Origin: Patagioenas fasciata
Lineage: Eukaryota > Chordata > Aves > Columbiformes > Columbidae
DNA length: 64,000 bases
Reading direction: 5' to 3'
Assembly: GCF_037038585.1 (NCBI RefSeq)
Contig: NC_092520.1
Span: 2,983,501-3,047,500 of the forward strand
A program made the translations under genes and the position numbers. This document shows, one piece after another, positions 12,790 through 30,139 of this stretch (its first letter is position 1; each line of letters begins with the position of its first letter). The notes under the pieces are model-generated. The model was not told the DNA's origin and made no database searches. It saw nothing but the letters and a program-made list of their open reading frames with translations.

Positions 12790-12956
12790 GTCAGGGCGGG
12801 AAAACCCACTGACAGGTTCCAGCCTCCCCAACATGGCGGCGCGTCAGCACCGGGGAAGACTACATTTCCCATCGGCCCCCGCCCGCCAGCCCACGTGATC
12901 GCGGCGGTCCAATGGGGAGCGGCGGAAGGCAGATATAGCCCTCCCTCTGGGAAGGG
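12790..12956 (+). promoter_or_regulatory. RPS3: RPS3 proximal promoter
   Basis: This CpG-rich stretch directly upstream of the TOP tract holds recognisable motifs: an E2F-like GCGGGAAA (12797-12803), a YY1-type ATGGCGG (12833-12839), a ZNF143-type ACTACATTTCCCAT (12859-12872), a CACGTG E-box (12892-12897), CCAAT (12909-12913) and GATATA (12932-12937). The set is typical of housekeeping and ribosomal-protein promoters. Motif calls are by eye and binding is not shown. Confidence 0.75.
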
Positions 12957-12989
12957 TTCCCTCCTTTCCGCCGGGCGGCGCGGCTCAAG
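12957..12989 (+). promoter_or_regulatory. RPS3: RPS3 5' UTR and 5'-TOP transcription start region
   Basis: An uninterrupted pyrimidine tract at 12957-12969 lies about 25 bases downstream of a weak TATA-like GATATA (12932-12937) and 21 bases before the ATG. This is the arrangement of terminal-oligopyrimidine mRNAs, whose translation is controlled by mTOR and LARP1. The cap is probably a C near 12959-12961. The exact base is inferred, not seen. Confidence 0.8.
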
Positions 12990-18719
<5,730 letters not shown>

Positions 18720-19755
18720 GGGGTAAGTGCCTGTGATGGGTGAGAGGTAGTTTTGGTGAGAATCCATGCAGAAAAGGTGGTGTGTCACTAAAAAAAGATG
18801 CCCAGTAGCTGGGATACTGGGAGGAAAAGCTGCTGCGTTGGACCTGGTGCAGCGATCAGCTGTTTTTAGAGTATTACCCTGGATGAAAGTGTAAGATGCT
18901 GCAAACCCACTAAGCACACCCTTCAGTGACGATGAGATGGCGAGTCTGAAAGGGAATGTCCTTGTCCAAGTGCCCTTTTTTTGTGTTGTGTTCTACAGCA
19001 TGGATTTGGGGACCTTGGGTCACAATTTGAGTGACTTAGAGGCATTTGTCCGAGAAGGGTTCAGTGTCTTGGATGTTTTCACATTGTACCACTTGCTACC
19101 AGTGTGCAGTTGACTGCACAAGGTATATATTCCTTATATATACGCCTTACCTCATGGGATCCAGTTTGGGAGAGGCTTAGAAGCCGATAACATTGAGCAC
19201 AACGTATAGACTAGTTTTGTAAGTAAATAATGGAAGTTTGAAATCCCATCTCCCTGAATGAGTAGTTTCTAAGATGGAAATGAAAAACTTGAAGTTGTCT
19301 GAGACCTGCTCTGGGTTGTTCCCAGTGAAAATGTGCAACTTGCTGCTTTTAAAAGTTTGCTTTGCTTTTTCCGATAAAGCAGCAGGAGGCACAGGGGCTT
19401 GTGGCCTCTTGTAGAACTTTCTGAGCTGCTGGTGAAAACCAGGCTGAGTTTTCTAATGGAAACAGGCCTGTTTGAATAGCAGGGAGAGTTCAGGGAGTTT
19501 GCAGAGCCACAGTGAAACAAGGGGATCTGACTTGCAAGATCTGCTCCTGTGGGGAAAATGCAGGAAGGGAGAGATGCCATTTAATTTGAAAACTTGGAGC
19601 CTGTTCAGTGTTTTGGGTAGAAGAATGGTTATGGGAAAATGGTTTGTCACCATCTCACTGAGTATTTTGTTTTTTGTTGTAGGGTTTGTAACATCTACAA
19701 CCAGAAGCTTGACTGTCCTGAAAACATCTCTTAATAAAATCACAAAAGACAGTGT
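18720..19755 (+). other. RPS3: RPS3 3' UTR, split by intron 6
   Basis: After the TGA only three bases remain in exon 6. A donor (GTAAGT) begins at 18723, and the acceptor ends at 19682. Exon 7 (from 19683) is entirely 3' UTR. Its AATAAA lies at 19733-19738, and a GT-rich element follows from about 19752, so cleavage is expected near 19745-19755. Intron 6 hosts the third U15 copy. Confidence 0.85.
18919..19060 (+). ncRNA. SNORD15: U15 box C/D snoRNA copy 3 (RPS3 intron 6), diverged
   Basis: U15-like 5' (CGAGTCTGAAAGG) and 3' (CTTAGAGGCATTTGT) blocks are present with pairing CCCTTC/GAAGGG ends. Box D reads CCGA instead of CTGA, and box C reads GTGACGA instead of GTGATGA. The middle differs from copies 1 and 2. 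It is either a decaying copy or a divergent paralogue with reduced snoRNP assembly. Confidence 0.75.
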
Positions 19756-21544
19756 TTGTGGAGGTGCTTTATTTTTTTTGCAAGATATCTTCCAGGAAAG
19801 CCTTGTTCTCACCTTTGGTATGAAAGGAATTCAGTTGTGTTTCTTCCAGCTTGCTTTACCTTTTTGGAGTGAACTTCTCAGATCCTGATCTAAACAAAAT
19901 GGGGACAAAAATACTGATTTCTGTGAAGAGCTGGAGCAGCAATCTGGTGTTTAGGGGGTGATGACTGACACTCCATGAACTGGAGTAGTACCAGTACCTC
20001 TCCAGTTACATACCAGTCCCTTTCTCTGAGATTTCCAGAAGAGGGAGCTTTTTTAGTGAGGTCCAAAGCAGTTGCAGTAGTTTATACCTTTTTGGCCTGA
20101 AGTGTTACTATGATCTGCTAAATGCTTTTTTCACCTCTGTACATCCATTTCCCTTTAATTATAAAGACATTCACTACGTCACTTTCAGGGCTGTAAACTA
20201 TATAGGAACATTATAGTCCCTGTTTGGGTCAAGTCACCTTAGTTGGTGGAGATGTGGGGTGAGACAAACTTCTGAGTAGGTATTCACATGTTAGTTGGGG
20301 CAAAAAAAGAAGTTACACTCTGGATTTCAAACTTCTGTCCTAAGCTTTTAAATGAAAATATATTTAAGTGATTCTTTGAGGCCTGAGTAGACTGTTAATT
20401 TGTCACTGTATTAATAACTGGCTTTAATGAGCTGTAGGATAAGATCCTCAAGTTGATAATAGATGACAAGGTTACTTATGCTATGGAAATACATGGTCTG
20501 TAGGCAGGGATGTGTTTTCACTTCTGTTGCTGTATTAATTACCTTTGATGCTGTTCTTTGTGGTCCAGCTGAAGCCCTGCAGCTGCAGCTGGGACTGAGC
20601 ATTGGGTTCAGTTTCAGACAGAGATTCTGGTTCTGTCAGCTCCTTTCTCAGGGTGTTTTTGCAAGTCTAGTGCAGTAATGGGAAGAGACTGTCGTGCACA
20701 TCGTACGAGATTATCTTGGGCGCAGGATCGAGGCTTTGTTCAGATTGTGAGAAATTCAGAACCTGTCTGTTGCATTGACAAAAAAAATGTACAAATCTGC
20801 GAAACTTGCTGCTTTAGGAATAGCTTTCACATCCAAATTTCCATTTCCAGGAGGCTTCCCTGAGGGAGCTGGGCAGGCAGCTTGTGAGCTGGAATTTCAT
20901 ACTGGCGATGTTGGGAACTGGTCCATCAGCAGCGTGTGTGGATGTGTGAGCCTCAGCCTTCCCTTTCCCAGCTTCTCTGGCTGGGGACCTGGTGCTGTCT
21001 GTCAGAAACACGTGTGTTCTTAGGGTGTCAGAGAAGGAGGCTGATTTTGGGTTTCTGTGTGCATCTTTCAGTGGAGAGCTTTGAGAAAATGTTACTACAC
21101 GTTAAATCTTAGTGCAAGTAAACCAATATGAATTTTTCAAATACAAATGTGAATTTGGAAAATAATAGTAAAAAAGTGACAGACTAGCTTTGTCACTTTG
21201 GAGAAGCAGGAAATGTGTGTAAGCTGGAAGGCCTGAAGCAATAGAAGAGTGACACACAATGCAGGACCATGTGTGTTGTGTCTAAATTCTTACATATGCT
21301 TGATGATGATGGGGTAGAAATTTCTCCTGCAGTCCTCCAGTGAGGGTTGGCTTTCCTGCAGATGACTCAGATCTCTGTTTTGAAGCCTGCCAACCCAGTC
21401 CAGCAGACTATTAATCTCACTAATGGAATCAAGAGATGTTTAGTTGCTTGTAAGATCAAGAGGTGTACGAGTAGTGTAAAAGTGGTATTGCCATATCTCT
21501 CTTCTTGCTAGATCCATCGTGTTGTGAGAAGTTGAGGACAATAA
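19756..21544. other. Intergenic gap downstream of RPS3
   Basis: Unique sequence. No gene, snoRNA or repeat is recognised. Confidence 0.6.
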
Positions 21545-22066
21545 GGATTATCGCTCTGGTGAGACCCCCCTGCAGTGCTGGTCCAGCTCTGGGTCCTCAG
21601 CACAGGACACACATGGAGCTGCTGGAGAGGGGCCAGAGGAGCCCCAGGAATGATGCGAGGCTGGAACAGCTCTGCTGGGAGGACAGGCTGAGAGAGCTGG
21701 GGTGTTCAGCTGGAGAACAGAAGCTCTTAGTGTGGCCTTTCCAGACTTAAAAGGGGCTGAGAAGAAAGATGGGGAGAGACTTTTGAGCAGGGCCTGTTGT
21801 GATAGGACAAGGAGTGATGGTTTTAAACTGAAGGAGGGAGATTCAGGCCAGACATGAGGAAGAAATTGTTGCCCTGAGGGTGGCGAGAGCCTGTCCCAGG
21901 TTGGCCAGAGAGGTGGTGGCTGAACCATCCCTGGAGACATCCCAGGCCAGGCTGGACGGGGCTCTGAGCAACCTGAGCTGGTGAAGATGTCCCTGGTCAT
22001 GGCAGGGGTGGCAGTGGGTCAGTTCCCTTCCAACCTCAACTATTCCCATGATTCTATGATTATCCC
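21545..22066 (+). mobile_element. CR1 LINE 3' end between RPS3 and SERPINH1 (type B tail)
   Basis: It begins in the GGTCCTCAGCACAGGACACA / GAGCTGCTGGAGAGGGG block, passes through the broken ORF2 end and finishes with CAACTATTCCCATGATTCTATG. It is the only recognised repeat in the intergenic gap. Confidence 0.9.
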
Positions 22067-22979
22067 ATAATGGTCAAGGTTTGCATGTGTGAACCAAACC
22101 CCTCATGGTTGGAGTAAATGACCATCATAATGAGCTGTTTAAAGCTGCTAAAGGAGAGAGATTGGGAACTTGTTCAGTTCTCTGAGTTGTGAAGGTGCTG
22201 TCCTCCCTAGGATGAAAAACCTGAGTATTTAAAGCTGTTAGCAAGACAAACCGGGGTTGGGATGAGCTCAGGAGCTCTGGAAAGCTTTGAACTTCCTTGT
22301 GGTGTTCCTCTTCCAGGTTGACGATGTTCCTGGGCTGTTACTGCTGGAGGTTGCTGCTGTAATTTGCTCCAGTGGAACTCTGATTTGGCAAAGCATATGG
22401 TGCTTTTTCGGTCTGTGAAGAGCTCTGTGCCGATGTGTGTGCTCGCACATCCCATATAAGTGCTATTTTTGGCCCAGAGAAAAGGGGACATGTTCATGGC
22501 TTTATTTTTGCCTTCCGACTGGCAGAAATTTGCATGCTTGAATGGGCAGCGGGTTAATCCTTTGCCAGTAGGGTCTGATGCTGCTGCATTTTCCAGGTGT
22601 AGCTGTGTGCTCGCTACAATCATTACAGGTTCTTCCAGCGTTTTTCCTTCTCTATTTCCCTCAGTTGGTTCCCAGCTGGGGAAGCCTTGGGTCATCGGGT
22701 CAGGAAACCTGGTCCATGTGGCCAACAGCTCAATTTTATTCCTATGCTGCCGTATTTTTTTTCAACAAACCATTTGCTGCTGTTAAATGTCAGAGCAGTG
22801 TAGGGCAGTAGGTCCTCTTACTAATGTCATGGGAATTCATGTGTATTTAGTGTCATTTTGGTCCATAATTAACCAGATTAAGGAAGGTGTATTTGGTTTA
22901 AGGATGGCAAGGAACCTCTAAGCTCTTTTAAGAGTATTTTATCTCCACCCAAACCCCTGCCAAGTGACTGTGGCCACCA
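22067..22979. other. Intergenic gap downstream of SERPINH1
   Basis: Unique sequence between a CR1 and the SERPINH1 poly(A) site. A minus-strand AATAAA at about 22735 could be an alternative SERPINH1 poly(A) signal. Confidence 0.55.
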
Positions 22980-25064
22980 GAGTTTCATTGAAAAAGTTTT
23001 ATTGCAAAATTATACAACTGTCACTGTGTGGTACAAGAACAGACAATAAAAGCCACCAGACACCTGCATCCACATGATGCAAATTATTCACAAAATCAGT
23101 GTGTTCTTGCCTTGCCCACCCCTTTTACCCACCCCCCCCCTTAAAATCCTCCATAAAATACTACAGCGTGTGGGTCTCAGTGCGCTGATTCTGGGTAGTA
23201 TCGAGCATACACACTGCGCTTTTGGCTTCTTGTACATTTGGGCACATCCTCACGGATTGTCTCCTACCTCCCAACACCGGTGGGGGAAAAAGCACCTGGA
23301 AATATGACCTAGCAAGAGGCTTTAAGGACAAGAATTGCCCATTTTGGCTGGCTTGGATTGGAATTAGGGCAGATGAGCTTTTCTGCAATTCTGTAACGTT
23401 GCAAACCTGGTAAAGGCATGGTCAGGGCAAATTCGGGAGCACACACTGCTGTATTTTTCCCTGTAGGAAACTCCTACTAAGAGACTTTGTAGTTGTAACT
23501 TAATAAATAAGTGGAAATAGTCCTGTGTGTGGTCTCAAAAAATGCAGTATCGGGCTTCGCAATCTGACGGGGAAAAACAAAAGCAGTGCAGTCGCTCTCC
23601 TTGATGGTTTTAAATAACTGGCACTTAAAATTGTGATGCACAATTTCTCTTGTTTCAATCATCTTGTCGGTACTTGCTTTGTGATGTCTTGGTGCGCAGC
23701 AAGACTCACCTGACACATGCCTCAGTGCTCATGGGATCATACCAGTTACTTAAGGTAGTAGTAACCTGATGATACCCCTTGAAGATAGGAAGAGCCTCCA
23801 AGTCTGTGAAACTTGCTGATGATCAGACATAAATACGAGTATAACTATAAATACCTTTGTTTTTCAGCCTGCCCTTATCCAAGTCAGCCAGCAAAGGGAG
23901 CTAAAGGATCATGGAGGAGAGGAGCTTCAGAAAAGGGTCATTAGGAAGTCAGGTAATGGCAGCTTTAAAGCTTTGGATTTAAACAAGGTCATCACAGTAA
24001 ACTTGAGCCACCTCCGAGAAGCCAGCAGGGCCCCTTGGGCTGCTACTGGGTAACTGGGAGACCCTTCCCAGTGGTACCTGGTAACTGTCCCTTTCCCAGC
24101 CCTATATGCCAATGCAGAAGCACCAAGAGAAGTGGAGATTCTCTCCTTGCCTGGTGTGGGATGTTTAATTCCAGATGTTGGCCCAAAAGCTCCCTTGGTG
24201 ATCCCCAGAGGTGTGGAACTCATTTCTGTCGTGAGTGTTCAAAGCACCTCAGGCTTCTGTTTCTAAAAGCCCATCTGCTCTTTGGCTTCTCTGCTAACAC
24301 CATTAAGCCACTTAATTCTTTGTGAAGCGTTGAGCAAAGCTGCACTTGGCTTTGCAGTGAGCGTTCTTGCTAAAAAGCTGATGGTTGAAGCATCTAAAAG
24401 TCATCCAGATCAGGGTCAGGCAAGACAGAAGGGCACAGCTCCATACAGTCTCCATTCTTACATGCTGTGACGGTCCTCCTTTACTCCCAGGGCCCCAGAG
24501 TGGGCTGGACCACAGAATTTGGCCCTTCATGCTCTGTTATATACCACTGAACATAGAAGAGAGAAGCAAGGAACAACTGCAAAGCGACCAGAGCAGCTCT
24601 GGTGTGGTCCTGCATAGCATCGAAGAGGGAGAAAATGAAGCGGCAGAGTTAAATGTGCAGAAGCGTTGGAGATGGAAAGGTTGGAGGGCTCATGTCTTTG
24701 CAGGGCTGGTGGTAGCAGCAAGGGATTTAGCAGGAGGCTTAATTTTAGTGCGGGGAGGCATGAGGCATCAACCTGAATATCTCAACTGAGATGGTGCACA
24801 CCAGTTCCCTTCCTCTCCTGGTGACTCTCTTGTGCCAGGTACCCCCGTTCCTCTCTGGAGGTGGGTTTGTGCAAGAAATTATTTGGGGGTGAGGTAAAGT
24901 GTATGCTGGTTTCTCATCACAATGCACCCTGGTCTGAATAGCACCCATAGTTCGAGAAGGATACAAAATAGTGTTTCCCCTTTTTTTGAAATCGCCCACT
25001 AAAAAAAAACCACACAAACCAAAGCTCTGGGAAAAAAACAAAACAAAACAAAAAAACTAACTAA
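22980..25064 (-). other. SERPINH1: SERPINH1 3' UTR
   Basis: From the TAG at 25065 the minus strand runs without repeats to AATAAA at 22998-23003. It is followed by a GT/G-rich stretch in the flanking DNA, so cleavage is expected near 22980. This makes a UTR of about 2.1 kb and a total mRNA of about 3.4 kb. No CR1 lies inside, although CR1s flank the gene and occur in introns 1 and 3, which fits an exonic segment. An alternative AATAAA at about 22735 (minus) cannot be excluded. Confidence 0.7.
23502..23510 (-). promoter_or_regulatory. AU-rich element nonamer in SERPINH1 3' UTR
   Basis: TTATTTATT on the minus strand matches the ARE nonamer associated with mRNA destabilisation. It is a single copy, so its function is uncertain. 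Confidence 0.4.
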
Positions 25065-27567
25065 CTACAACTCATCACGCATCTTGTCTCCTTTGGGCCT
25101 CACGAGCCGGCCAATGAAGAGAATGGAGTTGGTTTTATTGTCCTTGATCATGAAGACGAAGGGGTGGTCAGCATAGAAGAGCTTGGGGTTCCTCATCTCC
25201 TCTCGGCCGTAGATGTCGGCATCATAGGGGTTCCCTTCCGTGTCCCATTCGAGAGCAGTCGCGTGGAAGACGTTAGACAGGTAAAGGTCTTTCTTACCAG
25301 AGATCTTTGACAGGTCGGCCTTGGTTTTGTCAATGGCTTCTGTCAGGCCCAGATCAGCCAAGTGTTTCTAGGAGGAGAAAAAGAGGTCAGCAACCCTTCC
25401 AGAGATGACACTGCAATCCTTTCCAGCTGTGGTTGGACCACCCACTGGAAAAAGGATGATGGGCACAGATAACCCATCATCTTCTCTCCCACCCCAACAA
25501 ACTGTAAGGCCCAAATGTTTTAAGGCCCTTCTTTACCTGAAGGTCATGGCTGACTTCCAGGACAACTTTAGGCAGTGAGATGGCCACTGATCTCTTCTTC
25601 ATCTTGCCAGCCCAGGTCTTCAGCTGCTCCCTGTTGAGCAGTTTCTCAACCCTCTCCAAGGGCTCCACGTGGTTTGGCATGATAAAAATCATGCTGGAGA
25701 GCTTGTGAGCTAGTGGCATCTCTACTACCTGGAGCTTCTCCGTCTCATCATCGTAGTAATTGTAGAGACCTTGAAATCAGAAGCAGCAAAGGGTGAAATG
25801 TGGAGCAGAGGCAAAGCTACATACAAACTTGTTGTGAATCCACAAGGGACAGCAAGGGAAGTGAGTCTGAACGCTGTTTTGGGGACTGGCCCAGTGTTTC
25901 CCCCTGGACCGGGTACTAGGGAGGCCAAACCTCGAATCCTGGGGACAGTTTTGGGCCCTCACACCAAGAAAGGCCTTGAGGTGCTGGAGCGAGTGGAGAG
26001 AAGGGAACGGAGCTGGTGAGGGGCTGGAGCACAAGTGTGATGGGAGCGGCCGAGGGACCTGGGGGGTTCAGCTGGAGAACAGGAGCTGAGGGGAGACCTT
26101 CTGATCTCTGAACTGCCTGAAAGGAGCTTGGAGCCAGGGGGGTCGGGCTCTGCTCCCCAGGAACAAGCGCCAGGAGCAGAGGAAACGGCCTCAAGTTGCG
26201 CCAGGGGAGGTTGAGGTTGGATGTGGGGAACAATTTCTTCCCCAAAGGGCTGTGGGGCATTGGAACAGGCTGCCCAGGGCAGTGCTGGAGTCACCATCCC
26301 TGGAGGGTTGGACAGACGGACATGAGGTTCTCAGGGACATGGGGTAGTGCCAGGGTTGGGATAGTGGTTGGACTCGATGATCTTGACTGTCTTTTTCAAT
26401 GAAAATGATTCTATGCTCATTTGAGTTGGCAATAACTCAAAACTGCAGCTCTCATTTGTGTGACGAGCTGGGATTTATTCCTAACAGCCAAGCACCCCAT
26501 AGTAACCATGGATTCTCTCTGCTCCCAGAGAGAAGGAATCAGCAGAAGCAGCACACCTGGCTTTGTTCTCGCTCACTTATTATCCATGAGACAAAACAAT
26601 CTCGGAAGCAGTTGGAAAACTGGGTGATGGAGCAGCGGTGAAAGTAACTCTGGTTGGTCTTGATATAGGGCAGGAAGTTTGCAACTCACCTGTGCGATGC
26701 ATCATGGGAACTCCCACGGTGTAGGAACGGGTCACCATGAAGCCACGGTTGTCCACCATCTTATGATGGAACCTCTCATCCCAGTGAGCTACAGGAGAGA
26801 GAAATTCAGCCTGTAAATAAAGGGAATGGGTGGTAATTTCGTGCCCAATTCCTAACTACTTGATCTGAAAACAGGCATATGTCCAGTGGACCTAGAATTT
26901 GTTCACCTTCCCATCTGGGCTGCTACAGATTGGCTCAGGTTGGGTTTTAGGTCACTTGTATTGAGAATGGGAGGTAGAACTTACGCTTGAAGAACATGGC
27001 ATTGACAATGAGGGCTCCATCAGTTTTCTCAACGTCTTTCGTGACCTCTGGGAGTTTCCCATCCGTGGTCTGGGCTGCCCACTCGTTAATGGATTTCAGG
27101 GCACTCCTCTTGTCTCGGAAGTTGATCTTGGAGTGCTCGTAGTTGTAGTGTTTCTTGCTGTTCTTCACAAAGTCGTCGGCGAAGTTGATGGAGGCCGGGC
27201 CGTACAAGCGGTTGCCGATCTTCCAGGTGACGTTGCGGGCCGTGCTGTTGCTGACCTCGTTCAGGAGCTCGGACAACCCGCTGTGCAGGTAGTCATCATT
27301 CAATTTGTCCGCGCTGAGCACCGCTTTGGCTTGGGAGGCAGTTGCGGCCTTGCCGCCGAGAGACACCAGGCCGAGGGAAGAGGCCACGACCACAGGGGAC
27401 AGCAGGATGTTCTCCATGTTCTTGTCTTTCGCCATGGCGTGGTAGAGGTTGAAGGCCAACGTTGTGCTGCGGTCAGCCAGCGTGGTGGCCTTGTCGCTCA
27501 GCTTTCTGTCCTCTGACGGCACGGCTGCGGCCAGGCCGCAGAGAGCAAGCACCAGAATAATCCACAT
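25065..27567 (-). CDS. SERPINH1: Serpin H1 / HSP47 collagen chaperone, four coding exons
   Basis: On the minus strand the coding exons are 27567-26985, 26788-26690, 25769-25537 and 25367-25065. They join in frame to 405 residues and end with TAG. The protein is the ER-resident chaperone that binds folded procollagen triple helices and releases them in the Golgi when the pH falls. A hydrophobic signal peptide occupies about residues 1-15 ([15 protein letters not shown]). N-glycosylation sequons are at Asn107 and Asn112, and the serpin fold follows. The C-terminal Arg-Asp-Glu-Leu is the KDEL-receptor retrieval signal. Collagen-contact residues known from mammalian HSP47 are kept: Arg209, and Leu368, Tyr370 and Asp372 in the KLFYAD stretch. 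The reactive loop is that of a non-inhibitory serpin. The start is the first ATG after the exon 2 acceptor and opens the signal peptide. Longer upstream frames read through the acceptor and are not real. Confidence 0.98.
25905..26417 (+). mobile_element. CR1 LINE 3' part in SERPINH1 intron 3 (type A tail)
   Basis: It is inserted antisense to the gene and occupies more than half of intron 3. The splice sites at 25770 and 26689 are untouched. It is highly similar to 63585-64000. Confidence 0.92.
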
Positions 27568-27844
27568 GGCTTTAGCGGCACCCAACACCTCTGAGGACCT
27601 GCTGGGCAAGAAAAACTCAGCGTCAGCAAGATTAAAGCCCTTCCTGAAGCATTCAGAGACCCCAGGGGCTCCTCCAGCGAAACCCAAGTCCAGTGATAGC
27701 CAGAGCATCAACACTTCACTCAGGGTACAACCATCCCACGTCTGCGCTGGGCTTCCCCCTGAATCTTCAAGATTACAAAACTTCCTTTTTAAGCAATTTT
27801 ACCGTATTACTATATGTTCATGTACAGTAAATCTTGTACAATAT

Positions 27845-28030
27845 GGATGGTGAGAGCCTGGCCCAGGTTGGCCAGAGAGGTGGTGGATGAACCATCCCTG
27901 GAGACATCCCAGGCCAGGCTGGACGGGGCTCTGAGCAACCTGAGCTGGTGAAGATGTCCCTGCTCATGGCAGGGGTGCCACTGGGTGAGCTTTGAAGGTC
28001 CCAACCCAAACTATTCTATGATTCTATGAC
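27845..28030 (+). mobile_element. CR1 LINE tail in SERPINH1 intron 1 (type B)
   Basis: The terminal 185 bases are complete with two ATTCTATG octamers, antisense to the gene. Confidence 0.9.
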
Positions 28031-29935
28031 ATGATTTAAGGAGGGACCAAGGAATGGAAGCAACAGGTATTTTTGTCCCTAGAGTAGCAGGTCAAACCTC
28101 TGCCCTGGTCAGGAGAGGCTAAAACTGGGATGTTAATGCTGTGCAAGGGCCACATAGCACAGTGCTGCCCATCAATTGTCTGTGTACGGCCGGGATCATC
28201 CTCTCTGGGCACCCAAATCCTGAGCCTTCCAGACACTAGATGGAGCACATGAGCTTCCACTGAGCAAAGTCGGAGGGGACCCTTGAGAAGATCCAGCCGT
28301 GTCTCGTCAGCTCTTAGTTTTGATTGCACAGCCATACTAGGGAAGTACAGGGCATAGGAAGGTGGTGGATCCCTCTCTTCCCCACCAAGAGCCCCCTCCC
28401 AGTACATTCACACATTAGGTAAATGCATTTCATTGCACCCATCCCCAATGAGGGCTCCAATCTACTAAATTCAACAAATCTGCAGACTGATCGGTCCAAA
28501 ACACCGTGCCTGGAAGCTTTTTAGTGCTCAACCCGTTTGTCTCCGTGGCTAAAACCTGTCCCCAGACCTTCCGTCTCTCCTGACTTCATGCTGCTCACAG
28601 CAAACCTTCTTGACAGCAGATCCCCAGGGCTCACATTCCACCGTCACACCCAAATCCCAGCATTTCCACTGTGCCCAAGGCTACGGTAGAGTTTTGTTCC
28701 TTTATCCTCTCCTCCCACCCTGCTCTGGGTCAGCCTCAGAGGCTTCTCCTTGCATGCAGACACAAAAAACCAGGCTGCAACGGGGCGGTTTTAGGGTTAA
28801 AGCAAACAGGGCAGGAAGCGAAGGGCCGGCCGGGATTACATATGGAAGGAAACACGCACATCGCCTGGAGCAAAGCGACCGTGCAGATGTACCAGGGATT
28901 CTTTGCCAGAATGGGAATTAATGAGCTTTGGAGAGGGAAGAAATTTATAACCTAAAATCCTTTTGGGAGCAAGCCTTCCGTTTAAAGGAAGAGCGATCCC
29001 AGCTACAAATAGCAAAGATTTGTGTGACAGGCTCAAAACTGCCATTGATGCACTTTTAAGGTGCAGACAGCATTGGGTGGGGCAAGAATTTAAAATCTGA
29101 ATTGGTCTGGGTTTTTTTCCTTCCCTTTTATTTCTAAAAATACCTTGAAACTCTTTCATAGTGAGGTCAACGTTTGCCTTTTTCATTCTGAAAGAAAACA
29201 GATAGAAGGAGTAGTTCTCTTGTGAGCAACGCTTACATCCTCAGCTCAAAAAAGGTTCGTTACTTCAAGAGACTGGTGAAAAATTTGGCTGGGCTGTGAT
29301 GAGTGACGCATCCCGTGGCGGCGAGACGAGAGAAATTTGCCCATCCTTGGATTGTGGCTGAGATAATTGGTGAATTTATAACCCCGGGTGAAAATAAGAG
29401 GGAATTTAGGGGAAGGCATAGCTGGTAACATCCTCTCGTGTTCTTACGGCCCAGCCCTGCGAGGGGACGCCCCGTGCCAACGTGGCATCCCGCAGACCTC
29501 CTGGGGGCTGTCGGGACCCGCTCTCCCGGCAACATTTGGAGCTATCATCGCCCAAGACAACCAGCCAAAAGCTCGCACCCCCTCCGGAGCCACGCACCCC
29601 TTCCAGGACTGCATTTCACCAGGACAAAGCCGCAGGATGGAGGCAATACAGGCAAAAGGCCATGTCCATGTCAGCAGAAGGATGCAAGGCTTTGTTAAGC
29701 CAGGCAGAAGGACGGGGTTAGTCGGGCTTGGTGCAAGGAGGCTGTCATGAGAGCTTTGCCCCCACGCTGGGCCCGTGCCCAGGGTCCCGCAGGCTCCCAG
29801 GCTGGGCAGGAGCAGGAGGTTTTCTCCAGCCAGGGCTGCTCTGGGGCCACTTGGACCAAGTCGGTTCTTCTCTTATCCACATTTTCTCTTTCTTCACTCC
29901 CTGACCAGCTGGGCCACCTTGTCTTAGACCAGGCT

Positions 29936-30003
29936 TTTGAAAAAAGGTTGGACCTGATGATCCTTGAACTCCCTTCAAACCTGCTCTTCTAGAATTCTAT
30001 GAA
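29936..30003 (+). mobile_element. CR1 LINE tail remnant in SERPINH1 intron 1
   Basis: Only the last 65 or so bases remain (GGTTGGACCTGATGATCCTT ... GAATTCTATG). Confidence 0.7.
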
Positions 30004-30139
30004 AGTTTCTCCTGGGTGCAAATATCACCTCTGGCAAACTGGAGGGGGAGGGCAAGCAGGGGAATGTTTTAAATGTCTGTTCTCCAAAACCAGAGTGGTG
30101 TGGGGCGGTGTGTGTCCAAATCATATCCGCAACCCATCC

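Noticed and set aside
26947-27714. Longer N-terminal extension of SERPINH1 (about 49 extra residues before MWIIL)
   Set aside because: It reads back through the exon 2 acceptor into intron 1. The signal peptide begins at the ATG at 27567, and the total of 405 residues fits the family.
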